Assembly: GCA_021785095.1 (NCBI GenBank)
Contig: JAJYGM010000312.1
Coordinates: 1-11,735 of the forward strand
Direction of reading: 5' to 3'
DNA from: Actinomycetes bacterium
Lineage (GTDB): Bacteria; Actinomycetota; Acidimicrobiia; Acidimicrobiales; Bog-793
DNA length: 11,735 bases
The position numbers were made by a program, and so were the translations under genes. The notes below the pieces were generated by a model that made no database searches, was not told the origin of the DNA, and saw nothing but the letters and a program-made list of their open reading frames with translations. Below, in pieces: positions 11,724 to 11,735 of the stretch (positions are counted from its first letter, which is position 1; the number at the start of each line of letters is the position of its first letter).

Positions 11724-11735
11724 CGGACGGCTGAG

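Noticed and set aside
1..11735. CRISPR array, tRNA, rRNA, insertion sequence or phage attachment site
   Set aside because: No spaced palindromic repeats, cloverleaf, transposase or flanking inverted repeats were seen; the tandem repeats present are short and contiguous.

Overview
The window is a GC-rich (about 70%), densely packed stretch with many GTG starts and almost no AT-rich sequence. This suggests a high-GC actinobacterium, but no rRNA or tRNA is present to place it more closely. Every gene except the thiolase is on the minus strand.

Left end (1-1905): a crotonyl-CoA carboxylase/reductase (Ccr), whose C-terminal part lies outside the window, is divergent from an acetyl-CoA C-acetyltransferase. 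They share a 132-bp promoter region with the only AT-rich patch in the window. Both enzymes fit acetyl-CoA assimilation: the thiolase makes acetoacetyl-CoA, and Ccr carboxylates the crotonyl-CoA derived from it, as in the ethylmalonyl-CoA pathway. The thiolase ends 9 bp from a convergent gene.

Middle (1915-3446): a small two-gene unit encodes a carboxymuconolactone decarboxylase (CMD)/AhpD-like protein and a class II aldolase/adducin-family lyase, overlapping by 8 bp. A good actinobacterial-type promoter (TTGACG-17-TACGTT) precedes it. Directly upstream of that promoter are four in-register 15-bp tandem repeats, a candidate regulator-binding array.

Right part (3446-11735): one long minus-strand operon. 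In transcription order it encodes a TauC/SsuC-like ABC permease, an EutA-like actin-fold ATPase, a two-cupin protein, a UbiX-type flavin prenyltransferase, a flavin split-barrel (PNPOx-like) protein, and the molybdopterin, [2Fe-2S] and FAD subunits of a molybdenum hydroxylase. From EutA to the FAD subunit every junction is a 4-bp GTGA or ATGA overlap, so the eight proteins are probably made together.

My reading, which is inference, is a catabolic operon for an imported organic acid, probably aromatic or heteroaromatic. Import would be followed by molybdenum-dependent hydroxylation, a prenyl-FMN-dependent step with a UbiD partner outside the window, and possibly cupin-type ring cleavage. The notable point is the EutA homologue with no ethanolamine ammonia-lyase (EutBC) nearby, coupled to a bicupin and UbiX. 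This combination may be a reactivation or cofactor-maintenance module for an enzyme other than EutBC.
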